Origin: Agapanthus africanus
Taxonomy: Eukaryota; Streptophyta; Magnoliopsida; Asparagales; Amaryllidaceae
Length of the DNA stretch: 64,000 bases
Direction: 5' to 3'
Assembly: GCA_030015575.1 (NCBI GenBank)
Contig: JASDDO010000001.1
Span: 322,061,595 to 322,125,594, forward strand
In this document: piece by piece, positions 10,333 through 23,161 of the stretch
Layout: the number at the start of each line of letters is the position of its first letter
Position numbering within the stretch: position 1 is the first letter of the stretch
The notes under the pieces: model-generated
Databases searched by the model: none
What the model was told of the DNA's origin: nothing
What the model saw: the letters and a program-made list of their open reading frames with translations, nothing else
Made by a program: the position numbers and the translations under genes

Positions 10333-12454
10333 TGTAGGACTACGGTAGCGCCCCGGCCATCTTTTCTCGGCCAAAATGCGGAAACGAAAAATTTTCTTGA
10401 CTTGAAAACCGGCACTACCGCATCCTAAAACCCCGGATCGGACCATTAACCTAATACTAGCTATCAAGAGAAGGGTAAGAAAGCTATACCGAGCGATCCG
10501 TGTCCTTCGGTCTTCGGTCTCTACTCCGATCTCCTTGCGGAATCTCCGATCTTCATCTCCTCGTCGGAACGAGCACCATACCGACGGGTTCTTTTACGGG
10601 CTCTTACCTCTGGACCGAGGCAACTCGGGCACGAAGTTGGCGAGCCGACGTGCCCAAGGATGCTGTAGGTGAAGTGTAGGATGGTTTGTCTCTCGCGGGT
10701 TGTGAAGTTGTCATTTAGATGGAGGTGAAGAATGAACAATGGAAATGAACTATTTGATACAAGCATATGAGAATGAATGATTTTTTTTCACACTAAAATG
10801 AATTCCCCTCTCCCTCAAATGTGTGGCCGGCCCCTATCAAGAATGAGGAGAGAAAACTAAAACCATGAAGGGAGGTGAGTGTAGTAAAAGCAAGAGGTGA
10901 TCATAACAAATGTGATGATAATGAGGTTACCATGTCACTTCCATTTCTAATCTTATCTTATCAAAATCCATCACATTTAATGCAAGCTATGATCACAAAA
11001 GGAATCATAATATGCTAGAACTATCATGAAGCCATAAATCACTAATAACCCCCTCCACATAACTAATTTGCATACTTGCAAATAACCCCCTCCATCGGAA
11101 AAATCCGGCCATGAAGGAACAAAGGAAAACTGGCCGAAACGGAATGCAAACTGGCAACTTCAAAAAACTGATTCCGTAATAAATTACAGGAAAACCCCGC
11201 GACCGTATATACATACCCGCATTTGTATTCCGACCGAATACAAATGCAATGAGACAAAATCTACACTGTACAATACAAGGATCCGGCTTAAACCAAAGCC
11301 CGCTAGTATTATCCGTCCGATCATGATCCGTGCAATACCGCACGTATATGATCGAACCCTGCCATATCTCCATACGGCCTCTACAGCGTTTAGCCCGAAA
11401 CTTGAGAAACTGTCTGTGGGGGACTCTAAAGACTCGTCAATACTTTGGCTGTGGATTTAACCACTAGCACGTCAGAGGTATTAGCCATACGTAACGGGCT
11501 ATCAGGTATTGACCAAGACGGAGGTCGATAAGCGAACTCATCCTGACACCCTACTGAGCCTGACAATATCCGTACAGTCCGGTCCGTTCGTCTATGAGTA
11601 TCGCATGGCGGGCCTAGGGGGTTGGTAAAAGTCAGACCCCCAAAAGCGGTACAAGTCATGTCGGAGTGTAGCCCAGAACACCCTGAGATACTACTGGAAT
11701 ACCTACCAGTAAATCTCCTGTTTCGGCCGAGGGCTTTGTGTAATGGCTCTCCTAGACACAGCTTGACCTCACCCCCAATACGAGGAGAGACGAATCCCTG
11801 CAGATCCGCTCACTGCCTCCATGTGGCTCGGGACTGTACCCAACTAAAATCTGTTTGCACGACTCCTTTGAGCCGTGGTAGGGTAGTAATCAAAGTACAG
11901 TGGGAACTCACACGAGACAAATGACGATCTCAGGTCGATGAACTAACCTGTACACATGTCACCAAGGAACTGCTATCTGACGTCAGGTATAAGACTAACT
12001 AGCATGTTCCCGGCGAGTCCTGTCCGGTGTACTCATAACCCAATGAGCACCTGTATACATCTTAGGTGAACCAACTGACACCAGTGGCTTGTGAGACCGG
12101 CCACCGCCCCTCGTCGGGGTCTCGACTGTATACACTAGTCTACTCTGGAGTATCGATGCCCTGTCTCGAAAACTCCCACGACTAGGGACCTTTTAAGGAT
12201 GTGCTTATAGACCCCAGCTCCCACGTATATGATCGCCATCATACTGCTGGCTGTTAAGAAAGAATCCTAAGGGCTCTATCAACGCGCAATAGTGACTTGT
12301 AAGGTCACCTAAAGCAGTACACGATGATAAAGATAAACCGGATAGTATACTATCATCTTGAGTAAGACTGTCTTACTGGCATAGGTCATCCCTCAATCAT
12401 TGCAATTACATGCCTGTGATCCAATAATTGACTCTGGGGGCACTATATCCAACA
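10333..12454 (-). repeat. copia solo LTR, minus strand, with TSD
   Basis: Read on the minus strand it starts TGTTGGATATAG at 12454 and ends CCGTAGTCCTACA at 10333, so it has TG...CA ends and is 2122 bp. The 5-bp TSD GTGCT flanks it at 10328-10332 and 12455-12459. It shares several blocks with the LTRs of copia-1 and copia-2, including GAGACAGGGCATCGATACTC. No internal sequence adjoins either end, so it is a solo LTR made by LTR-LTR recombination. Confidence 0.9.
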
Positions 12455-12459
12455 GTGCT

Positions 12460-14435
12460 AACGGGAACGATTCCGCTCTAGCACTTCTCTGGTCATCTCT
12501 TGGCCAATCATCACGACCACTCGTAAAGCAGCACGTTACTGGTGTCAGCCTCTGGTCCTCTGAATACATGTGACACCACTGATCCTGGGTGCAAATCTCA
12601 TTGCAGCAGTGTCCTGGAAGGAATCCTGCTCGAGGTCTCTTCTGATCTCGCCTATGCCGAACTGTACGGAGGCTGGTACTCTTACATAATCTTTTATCGT
12701 TTTCTGGACATCTGTGTGCTCAGCACAACATTTCCTCGGGAACTGACCGTATCCCAATGCCTCTATATGCATATCAGACCTCAAATCTCGACGGGGAGTA
12801 GCAACAGCTCGTCAGCATCTCGCATGAACCTCTGGCTCCACTCGTCTTTATCATCGTCCGCTTCGACGTCACGTCTTGCTGTCTGCGTACTGCTACTGTT
12901 CTCGGCCACGGTCAATCCGAAGTCTCTCACACGGGCTCGAAATTACGTACTCTGTATCTTCATCACTCTGTAGAAGATATCTGGCCGAACACATCCTCGG
13001 GAACTCGTCCCAACCATCGGAGGAATACTCAATACTCGTCCGTTCCCGATCAACTCACAATGCATCTGGGTGAGGTCCTCTATCCAAAGCTGGTCGGCTT
13101 ACTGGTCTCTTATCACATGATATCTGGACGATGTCAAACTTTTCGATCGAGTCATCGAAGTCCCAAAATTTCCCGAATGCTCAACACCTGAGCACGGTCT
13201 AAAAATATCTGGTACATACCACAGTACCTCTAGACCAGCCGTAGAAGTGCAAACCCAAGCCTCACTGATGGCACCGCTAAACTGCTGCAAACCCTAAGGT
13301 TCAAAAGCGGTTCCATGGTCATCATGTCGAGTTAGGGTTTCATTCTTCTAGAGGGTCCACAGAATTACCTGCATGTTCCTCCGAACACTTTAAACTTGGG
13401 AAAGTGGGTTTCTGACACTCGTTCGAACTTTTTAGCTTTGCCTATACAACATGTGAATACTTTTTGCCCGCATGCTAACAATGCCTCAATCCTCCAGGAA
13501 AGACGATACATCAACGGTCATCTCTGGATCGGTCTGCTCTAGATCTGAGTAAGACTCTCCACACTGGAAATCTTCAACTCAACTAGGCCTGCGCCGGCGC
13601 ATCAACCTGACGAATCACCTTCGTCTCTCAATTCGGGATAGACTAGCTATCATCTGTCGCATCTCTGCCTGGAAGCTCCGGCAATCTCAGCTCGTAAGCT
13701 CTGGAAGTGACATCCTATCAATCTCAGCAACAGCTGGGTCGTCAGTCTGCACAGTAGATGACATCACAATCTCTGAGGTAGGCTGTACATCAACAGTCCT
13801 CTCGCAACCGGTAGCTCTAACAGTGGCCCGATCCTCCGGTGTAAAACCAAGCACTCGCCTCCACAAGAGGCCACAACATAACACTGCATCGAGACGTTCC
13901 CATGTCACCTGAAAACACAATGGCCAGCCCTCATACCAGACGAGCTCGCCCTGACCGCAACACTAGCAGCAGCTCAAACTGCGCTCAAACCATGGTGACA
14001 GGAAGCTCAATCGAGTATCGAAGAGAGCAGATCAACGGCAAGAAAGGAAACAATAGATCCAGAATGGATACATGATCATAAGAAGGAATAGCATCAATGA
14101 GAGTATGATAATGGAAATGAATCGAACCAAGGATCTCAAATGGATATATAATCATGGGTATGAAGAGAACCATAGATCTCAAAAAATATGTACATCCTAA
14201 GGTTTCTTAAGTGGAGTATCGTATCGTAAATATGCCGTGGAACATACGTATGGTACGTCACTCTACTCAAGTTACCTACTCCATCAATCAGGGTCAGCCT
14301 ATGAAACGAAAGTTCGGGTCTAATACCCTCCCGTTCTAGTCTAAGTTCCGTAAGGTCAAGCCTAGGTACCGAAATACATACCCGCCCTAGACTCCGCATA
14401 GTCAAACATAGACTCGAACAAAGGTTAAACCTAAC
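12460..14435 (-). pseudogene. decayed internal region, probable Tekay gag leader
   Basis: This lies directly inside the PBS at 14436-14447 and so should hold the 5' leader and gag of the minus-strand element that begins with the LTR at 14452-18691. On the minus strand short open frames remain (for example 13920-13687, ending AEIDRMSLPELTS, and 12784-12545) but stops and shifts are too many to recognise a domain with certainty. The assignment rests on position, not on clear homology. Confidence 0.35.
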
Positions 14436-14447
14436 ACTCTGATACCA
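14436..14447 (-). other. primer-binding site, tRNA-iMet type
   Basis: The minus strand reads TGGTATCAGAGT, complementary to the 3' end of initiator tRNA-Met, 4 bp from the LTR end TCGTGACA. It fixes the orientation of the 14452-18691 LTR. Confidence 0.8.
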
Positions 14448-14451
14448 ACTT

Positions 14452-17400
14452 TGTCACGACCTGAAATAATAGCTCGTGACCAGCACTTGAATCACGCAAC
14501 GTCTAAAGGCGTAATGGAATTCAAGTAAGCTGAAAACCCAGAAATCTAAACCTTTTTAAGAAAATAAAGGAGGTGAAGTTGAAATAAAGGTATAATGAAA
14601 TCACGTTTTTGTAATGCATAGAAAAGGAACATGAAAATGCAAGTGGATTATGCAAGTTTAAAAACATGTTTTTTTTTTGGCAGCACCTCCTTTGTATATT
14701 TTGATCCAAAACCATATGTACAAGATAAGAATAATGGCATCCCCAAGCGGGAGCTAGCTCTTTGCCAAACGGCGGATCACAACCACGCAAGACAGTATAT
14801 ATAAGAATACGACGTCCAACGGCGAAGTTCACCACAAAGATAAATAAATAAGCAAGACATCAATACCACAAGTAGCGGAAAAACCCCTCGCTCTAAGTCT
14901 CGCAACCACGATCTCACTAAGTCTCATTACTTATACAATTTACTAATTTTGATTGATGGATTTACTAGATACAATATGAAATATAGATACAAGAGTGGGT
15001 ACGATACAAGTGTCCCACCTACCAATGCAAAACACCCGAATGCAACTGTGTGCCAGCAAATCCGCTACTGATCCAAGCGGTCAACCTGCAAGAACTGTGT
15101 CACAACGGGGGTGAGTTACCAACTCGTGAGTAGAAAAATATCAACAGATAGAAATCGAATAAACAATGACTCCTAGATCAACTATATCATGAAGGTAATA
15201 CTATGATATCTAGGGTGACCGGGTCGCATATGTGCCAACAATGTAATCAACACCTATGTGTATGCGAATATCATCCAACAATATAATCAATGTATGTATG
15301 CATGTGGATCTCATCCACCCGTATAATCAATGTCTGTATGCACGTAAATATCATAAAAGAGTGTGCATGAAAGTATGAGGATATAACTCAACGGTGTCCC
15401 TCGCGACACATCAAAATCATGGAACCTGAATGTCCAACATCGACACCCGAAAACATCATGAAACCCGTGTCCAGCATCGACATGTAAATCCTCATATCTC
15501 GGGCTCCGTCAGTCCGGATCGGCCCACGGGCTCCGTCAGTCCGGATCGGCCCATATCATCTCTCGACTCCGTTCGGTATCCTTCGGATATCCGCCATGCC
15601 TAACCAATCACCGGTAGGTAGTGGTCCCTCTGCCAGGCTCATCGCCTGCTGCACGACAGATCCATTCTCGTCCTGGGGTACCATACTAGGTCCACCATGT
15701 ACCCGCAATCAGCCTCATCCAGCTCCTCGAATCGGGTTTCACATGTCACACGTCTCAGAACCGAGAAAACGCATGGTGGACGTACTGAAATATTATATTA
15801 AGAGAAACCGGGTTTTTAAAATAATACATACTTTCTTTTAAAATGACCACGGTTCTCAAATCCAGAAATCTCATGAAAACAGCATATCTCAATGCGTAAA
15901 ATCATAAAGCATGATGTATGCGACATATGATGGAAATGTAAGCATATCCGTATATCATGCAACATGGAACAGTGATGTATCATATTAAGGGAAAAACTGC
16001 TCCTTTAAATGATTTTAGTTTTGAAAATATGTCTTGCGGTTCCCAATATCTCCAAAGTCAAATGCAACATCGTATAAAAGTGCGCAGGTAACTATAGCAA
16101 GTAAATCATGCAAGGAGTCATATCATGATGCGGCAATCCTACTGTGTAGTGACATGGCAATTATCGATGATGAAGTGTGTGAGCCGGCAAATCTGTGTAC
16201 GTGTAACATACACATCATCGATAATGGTGTAAGTGTACTAACATAGGTATATGCAATGCAATGATAATATCATGAATGCAACATAAGGTAAATCATCAGC
16301 TAAAAGCTATAAGGTATACGTAACTATCATATGTCTGAGTCGGTGAAACTATCAATCGGCATCTAGCCTCACAGCATCACGTACAGTATAATCCATCATA
16401 CGGCATCCTCTAGTCAAGGGTATGGATCAATCATCAAGTCAAACTCATCACGTACGGAAAATCATCGTACGGCGGCATAATATCAATAGGGATCCTATCA
16501 ACCTTTACGACAATGAGGGTACGGACCTAACGTCTCGTACGGCTTATCATTCCAGATTTACCACAATATAAATATCTATATACCTATGTCCCAGGTCACA
16601 TCCATACCAATCGCATATCATGGGACTGGCAAGGTATCAATCATCTCAATCGACTCGCATCCGTATACCAACATATCACCAAATCATCATATCGAATGAC
16701 ATCAAACCGAAGTCAGTTTACCAATTTTTTCTACCTTTACTATAAGCATAAGTATCTAATCTAACATACACACCCGAACCATACAAACAGCTTTTGGAAG
16801 ATGCGAATCGTAGTTTTGAAAGTAGGGGCTACGGTGTTTTTAAAGAAAAGATATCATTTGAAAATCCGTAACGTCCCTCAAGGTATCCGTCTAAAAGATG
16901 CATACGATACTTCAGTTTGGAAATAGATATGGTTCGGATGACACATCTACACCGACTATCTAGTCCTATAGTACCCTAAACGGCAATATCATCAAATATC
17001 ATCCTCAAATCCCGTCATCACATATTAGTCATATGATTTCACTTCTAACTATCCTATAGTTTCTAATATAGTTCTCTAACTATCTTTTAACTCTATCTAT
17101 AGTTTTCTAGTAAATGTTTTCTTAACTAATTACTGTGAATCGGTTTCCATCAAAATGTGTGGCGGTGCTATACGCCATCCACCTGACTTCCCCCGTGGAT
17201 ATAGATCCACTCACCTTGCTTCTTGCTTGCCGAAGTCGATGACGCCACGCTCTGTTGCCTCGGAATCCACGTGAAGGTACCTACAATAATAAACAATCGC
17301 AATGCGTATTAAAATCAAGGCGGAAAACCAAAACGGCACACGTTTCGCTCATAGGTTAAAACCTATAGCCTAACATGCAAAACACGACCAATAACCCTAG

Positions 17401-18691
17401 TCCTTGACATTCAAACGCCACACGACAGAAACACAATACCAAATACCAAATTCAAATTCATTAAAAGCCGCAAAATAATTTCAGAAACTAAGTAAAACAC
17501 TCCCAGATTTTCCCCAGGTGACAATTAGCCAATTTTGCATACAGGAAGGTCTAATTTATTGCAAAAGGAGCCATGGACCAAACCTAAGGCCTTAATTCCC
17601 TGCTCTGGCCATAAATTGCGGCCAGAATGGATAAAATTGCGGCCTTAGGTTGGGGTATGGGGCTAGGGTTTCAATGGTAGCTTCCTAGGTGCCTGCACGA
17701 CTCCTTGTGTTTGCAAAAAAAAATTCAGGTCATCCGGGTTACTCCAGATTCCAAAATACCCTCGAAATTCACATAATTATATGATGTCGGGGTTTCTAAG
17801 TTCGTATTTTGGGGGTTAAGTCTCGGGTTTTGGGTCAGTATACGATCCCTACAGGGGTTATAATGTCTATATTAGCCTCAATTTCACATTACCACTCAAG
17901 ATTCCCTCAAACCCTAACTTGAAATTTTAAACCCTTACTAAACATCGCCTAAACACTTCTAAACTAGCATGATAGCTAAAGGAATTGAAATACAATTCAA
18001 ATGGTGCAGATATTACCTCATTTGGCAACTCAAGAAAATTCTTGAGTTCCCCAAGTGCTCAAAATCGGATTTTTCTTGGTCCATCATGCTTCCCTTGAGC
18101 TTGTGCATGTTTAATGTGAAGAGGGTGTAAGGTTTTGGTGCATTTTTAAGGTTGTTGTGTGGTGTAGGAGGTGGTGGAGAGAAAGGGGCAGCCATGGTGA
18201 GGGAGTGAGAAGAAGAAATGATGAAGATGGTGGAGACAACACAATGAGTCAAGGTCAAATGAACCCCTCACCTCTCTTCTCTCTCATGCCCATCCCTCAT
18301 CTTTATTCCATTTCTTTTTCTTTTCCTTTCCCTTCTATTCTTTTCTCTTCTCATTTTCTTTTAAAACAAAACCATGCACAAAAGAAATCATGGTAGAAAA
18401 ATGTAACAATGTGTAAAAATGACATGGTGCATGTCATGTGCACAAATCAAGCTTAATGCGCAATTAGCGATATTTAATCACGATTAGCATAAAAATGGAA
18501 TATAATTAATCATAAAGAACTTATAATTGCTTAAATCATATAAAACACCTTTATCTCTGTAATTCCCATAATTTTACAAATTTTTCCCAATTTGTCTATT
18601 TAATTATACCGCCTTATTAAAATATTCAATATAATATTTTTTACTTATAAAAATCCCCAAAAATAATATTTTATTTTTTTGAAATGTTACA
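14452..18691 (-). repeat. 4.2-kb Tekay/Del-type 5' LTR, minus strand
   Basis: Plus-strand ends are TGTCACGACC and AAATGTTACA, so the minus-strand LTR starts TGTAACATTT and ends GGTCGTGACA, as in Del/Tekay elements, which have very long LTRs. The PBS lies just left. It abuts element B at 18692 and may have been inserted there, but the other half of B is not in the window. Its ends differ from those of the LTR at 7500, so the two are not a pair. Confidence 0.7.
15500..15553. repeat. 27-bp perfect tandem duplication
   Basis: CGGGCTCCGTCAGTCCGGAT and the seven bases after it occur twice head to tail (15500-15526 and 15527-15553) inside the long LTR. Confidence 0.9.
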
Positions 18692-19128
18692 GTGAGGCTG
18701 ATTTTGAATCACTTAAAAGATTTCTCACTACAGCCCCCGTTCTATCATCTCCTAATTGAAACCACCCGTTTGAGCTTATGTGTGATGCATCAGACTTTGC
18801 TGTTGGTGCAGTCTTAAGACAGCACATTGATAAGATGCCACATGCAATTTATTATGCAAGTAAGACCTTGAATGATACCCAAATTAATTATACAACTACC
18901 GAGAAAGAACTCTTGGCGGTTGTATTTGCATTAGAAAAATTCAGGCCTTACTTGATTGGCTCACCGATTGTGGTTTACACCGATCACTCCGCCCTAAAAC
19001 ATCTTTTATCTAACAAGGATGCTAAAGGCAGGTTAATACGTTGGATCCTATTATTACAGGAATTTAATCTTGTCATACGAGATAAGAAAAGATATGAAAA
19101 CGTAGTAGCCGACCATCTTTCACGCATC
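18692..19128 (+). pseudogene. Athila B RT end and RNase H fragment
   Basis: An open frame from about 18700 to 19128 encodes the RT connection and the RNase H domain: [12 protein letters not shown] near 18778, [16 protein letters not shown] near 18895, [11 protein letters not shown] near 18976 and VADHLSRI at the end. In this stretch it is less damaged than copy A, which has a frame break in the same place. The last five bases (GCATC, 19124-19128) are the left TSD of copia-1. Confidence 0.8.
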
Positions 19129-21265
19129 TGTTAGTTATATGTATGCCCTAGAGGCCATTACTGTACATACGATGTATATTGTAATGGATGCTTGGACATA
19201 TATAGGGAGGACTTTCTTGCTCGACATGATATTATGCTATCTGGTTGTACTTTATCTTAACATGTACTCTGATTGTCTCTATGTTACATGTTGATAAAGC
19301 CCTTAGGATATGTACTCGACTACTGGGACTATGATGAGATCATACTAGTGGGCCCACGGTAGTCGGCGAGTACATCCTATAACTGTTCCTAGTCGAGGTT
19401 GTATCGAGACAGGGCATCGATACACCAGAGTAGACTAGCGTATACGCATCTTGACCCATATGATGGGCGATGGATGATCCCATATCCATCGGTGTTTGAC
19501 ATCAAGGATGGTGTACGGGTGCTCAGTGGAGACTGGGTACACTGGACGAACTCGCCGAGAACTCCCAAATGATATTATACCTCACGTCAGATGGCACTTC
19601 TCCGGTGACACTGGTACAGAGTAGTCTGTTGACCCGAGATCGTCATAGAGTCTTGTGTGATTCCCACTGTGCTTTGATTTCCATCATACCACGTCCAAGA
19701 GGGCGTGCAAAAAGGTGGCTTTTGGGTACAGTCCCGAATCATATGGAGGCAATGAGCGATAGGAGGGGATTCGTCTCTCCCGGTATAGGGAGTTGATGTT
19801 GTGCTGTGTTCGATTCGCTATAACTGGAAATCCCTGGCCAGGGTTGTTGAGATTTACTGGTAAGTGTTATCAGTAGTTTCTCGAACTGTTATAGACCTCA
19901 TATCGACACGACTTATCAAGCTACTGGGGTCTGACGTTTACCACCCCTAGGCGAGATATGCGACATATCAAACGACGAGACCGGACTGTACGGGAGTGTT
20001 ACTGATTGGATTCGCAGGAGAATGTACAGGCTTGCTTGTTGATCTTCTGATCGCTCAATACCTGGGTGGCTGTTACGTTTAGCTGATCGCTTGCAGCTTG
20101 TGGGTGTTTGATATGATCATCACCTACTGCCGGCGTATTGACGATTCTTTAGAGTCCTACACAGAGGTTTCTTGACTCAGGCAAAACGGAGTAGAGACAC
20201 ATATGTGATATGTGCAGGACCGAGGATAATGCGATATGAGATACTGTATTCTATTCTCGCGATATTTGATATCAGCCGGGTCATCGGATCAAGTGTTGAT
20301 TCGATGAATCGGTAAAATGAGATATTAGTCGGTTATATGCGGTATAGCCGGATTGTCGGATCAAGTGTTGATTCGATAATTTAATGTATAATAATATATA
20401 TGTTATATTAAATTACATTAACTAATATTAGCTCACTAAAAGATTCTTTTTCTCACTCGGGTAATACATTGATATATATGCGATATATGTTAATTGTATT
20501 ATTTTATTTTGTTACAATAAATATTATATATATGATATATAATATTGTAATATGATATGGTTATTAATGCAACATGATTAGTAGAGATTAAACATGGTTA
20601 GGGTTTGATTTTGGTTAAGCTATTCTAGAAGTTTCTAGATGGTTTTGTTTTGTTTTGTGTAAGATATTTTGTGAAGATATTTGCTTAACCAAACCCAAAC
20701 CCTTGACCTTGGTTGTTTCTCTACAAGGGTTAAGGATTCGTTCTTAACTATGGTTGCATTTCTAACCTCACATATGAGTTATTCATTATTCATCAAAAAA
20801 GGTTTCCTTCTTCTTCTTCCTTCTCTTTTTCATGGCAAAGCTTTCTTGCTTTAATTTTTGTGATGAAAGTGAGTGAGAATAAGAAAAAAAATGAGAGCAA
20901 AAATCCTACTTCATCATCCTCATCTACCCTTGCCATTTAGATGAGGGTGTTCACTTCATTTTGTAAGTGAGAGCTTGTGTTAATGAAACTTCAAGGTAGA
21001 TCATCTTTGTTATCGAAGATCGGAAGCAAGCTTGCATCATTCTCTTCGTGGAGCCTCTCTAGAGTCCGGATGCACGATGATCGCAGCGAAGGGACCTCAA
21101 CACGGAGCTTTAGAAGTGAAAGACCGGATCTACAAAGGTTGTAATCCCTCTCGCTTAGTGTTAAAGTGTTTAACATGCTTCTTTTCGCCAAAACTCTAGT
21201 TTAAATATCCGGCTTTGGGTTGTTCGGCACGGCTAAATTTTAAATCGGGCATGGTTGATGCCTTC
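19129..21265 (+). repeat. copia-1 5' LTR, 3' end missing
   Basis: Colinear with the 3' LTR (26293-28451) up to GGCATGGTTGATGCCT near 21265. The last 35 bp found in the 3' LTR, ending CCTACA, are absent here, and an inverted LTR segment follows directly. It has about 15 differences from the 3' LTR over the first 530 bp. Confidence 0.8.
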
Positions 21266-21690
21266 TAAAGCTCCGTGTTGAAGTCCCTTCGCTGCGATCA
21301 TCGTGTTCCGGACTCTCGAGAGGCTCCACGAAGAGAAAGATGCAAGCTTGCTTCCGATCTTCAATAACAAAGATGATCTACCTTGACGTTTCGTTAACAC
21401 AAGCTCTCACTCACTAAATGAAGTGAACACCCTCATCTAAATGGTAAGGATAGATGAGGATGATGAAGTAGGATTTTTGCTCTCATTTGTTTTCATATTC
21501 TCACTCATTTTCATTACTTAGGAAAAACCTATAAAGCTTTTCCATGAAGAAAGAAGGAAGAAGAAGATGAATAATCATTTGTGATGAATAATAAAATGTT
21601 GTCATAATCATTTGTGCAACCATGGTTCAAGTAACCTTTGTAGAGATTTAACTAGGGCTAGGGTTTTGGTTGAATAATATGAGATGAGAT
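21266..21690 (-). repeat. inverted LTR segment forming a long hairpin with the 5' LTR
   Basis: This is the reverse complement of about 20690-21120 of the adjacent LTR, with perhaps 10-15% divergence plus small indels. A loop of about 145 bp separates the arms. Shared landmarks include TCGCAGCGAAGGGAC and its reverse complement at 21285-21299. The normal PBS is not found here. Confidence 0.8.
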
Positions 21691-22349
21691 GAGATCATCT
21701 CGTCTTGCTTACGTTGATGATATGAGATATTATGTGTTGCTGTGATATGTTATATTGGATCGTCGCGTTTTGAATAGCCGGGGGTTTTATGTGAGATGAG
21801 AGTTTTATTCTTTTTCATTCATGTAAAATTCATTTGTATGTAATATACTTTTATTGGGGCACTTCCGGGATGAGGATGATGTCACCATTGTATATTATTT
21901 ACTTTTCCGCATTAGGTAGACCCAAGGCGGGGAGCACAAGTAACCGGGTTCTAGGGTCCAGTGGGAGACCATCTCGAGGAGTCGAGACCGGGTCTCCTAA
22001 CTCTAGAATTAGCAGTGTTACTTGTCGCTCTCGTAGGGGTCTAGGGATGTGGGTTTGGCTATTCATCGCGACCGTGGAATCCATGTTTTATACAGGCTCG
22101 TATTAAAAACATGGACGTCCTAGTATATCCAATATTTCATATATGTTCTTCTGCTGCAATGTTCTATGATGAGATCATATTACTGCCTGAGACGAATGTT
22201 TATATTATATATATGAGATATATGTTATATTGCAGATTTCGTTTCAAATGTGATGCTTGTGAAGCATAATAAAATGGGACTTCATTAATAAGATTAATGA
22301 ACTAAAAGAAACCTAAGATGTTGTTGAAACTTGTTTAAAAACTGGTAGC

Positions 22350-22604
22350 TCTAGTTCTTGCTTTGCATAGCGGTGTTCCTTGTAGAACATCCAACACCTT
22401 ATTCGATAAGGAAATAGCCGAGATCCCTTCACCGGGAATGACCTCTTTAGTGAAACTAGCAGATGCTGCATACTCAGTTTGTCTTTTGATTGCTTCTATA
22501 GTTCTTGCTTTGCACAGCGGTATTTGTGAAATATCTTGCACCTTATTCGATGAGGAAAGAGCCGACGATCCCTTCACCGGGAGTGACCTCTTTAGCAAAA
22601 CTAG
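22350..22604. repeat. imperfect direct repeat in copia-1 leader
   Basis: Two copies of about 110 bp, at 22350-22459 and 22495-22604. They share TAGTTCTTGCTTTGCA at the start, CCTTATTCGAT in the middle and ATCCCTTCACCGGGA near the end. It is not seen at the matching place in copia-2. Confidence 0.8.
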
Positions 22605-23161
22605 AAAAGCCTCAAAAACACTCCATTTAAAATCACTCGATTCTACAACGATATCAAGTTCATTACGCAAAGGGTTTTTTTTTAAAAACCTGCCGTAGCC
22701 CTCCGTCGTTTCAGATAAGTACTAGTTAGTATTCGTGCTGCAGTAGTTTGGCCTCCGTCAAGGCGTAGTGTACGGTAGCTAACTAATGCTTATCTGCTAG
22801 CATACGATGCGATTGGATTAGGGTATTCGTACGGCGTAGTTTGGCCTTCGTCAAGGGTCGTGCGGGTGGGTTTAATTCAATCAAGAAATGACGGGTTGAA
22901 CTTGACTAGCGCACTATGGGTAGTTTGGCCTCCGTCAAGGTCATAGGACGCTAGGGGTAAAATATTATTGGGAATTTCAAGTGTTGAAATTTGCAATGAG
23001 ATTGCATACCTTCTATGAGATAGTTGGATCCCGATACCCGCTGCGAGTAAGAGTTACTCCTGGGAGAGTTTTACACATTACAATTAGCCGATCAAGTAGG
23101 TGTCTAGAAAGGTGTCAACGGGGTTACGCCCCTGGGAAAACGAAGTTTACTTTAATTAGGT

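Noticed and set aside
7500-18691. The LTRs at 7500-10212 and 14452-18691 as an LTR pair
   Set aside because: Their terminal sequences (TGTCACGCCCCGC and TGTCACGACCTGA, then unrelated) and lengths differ.
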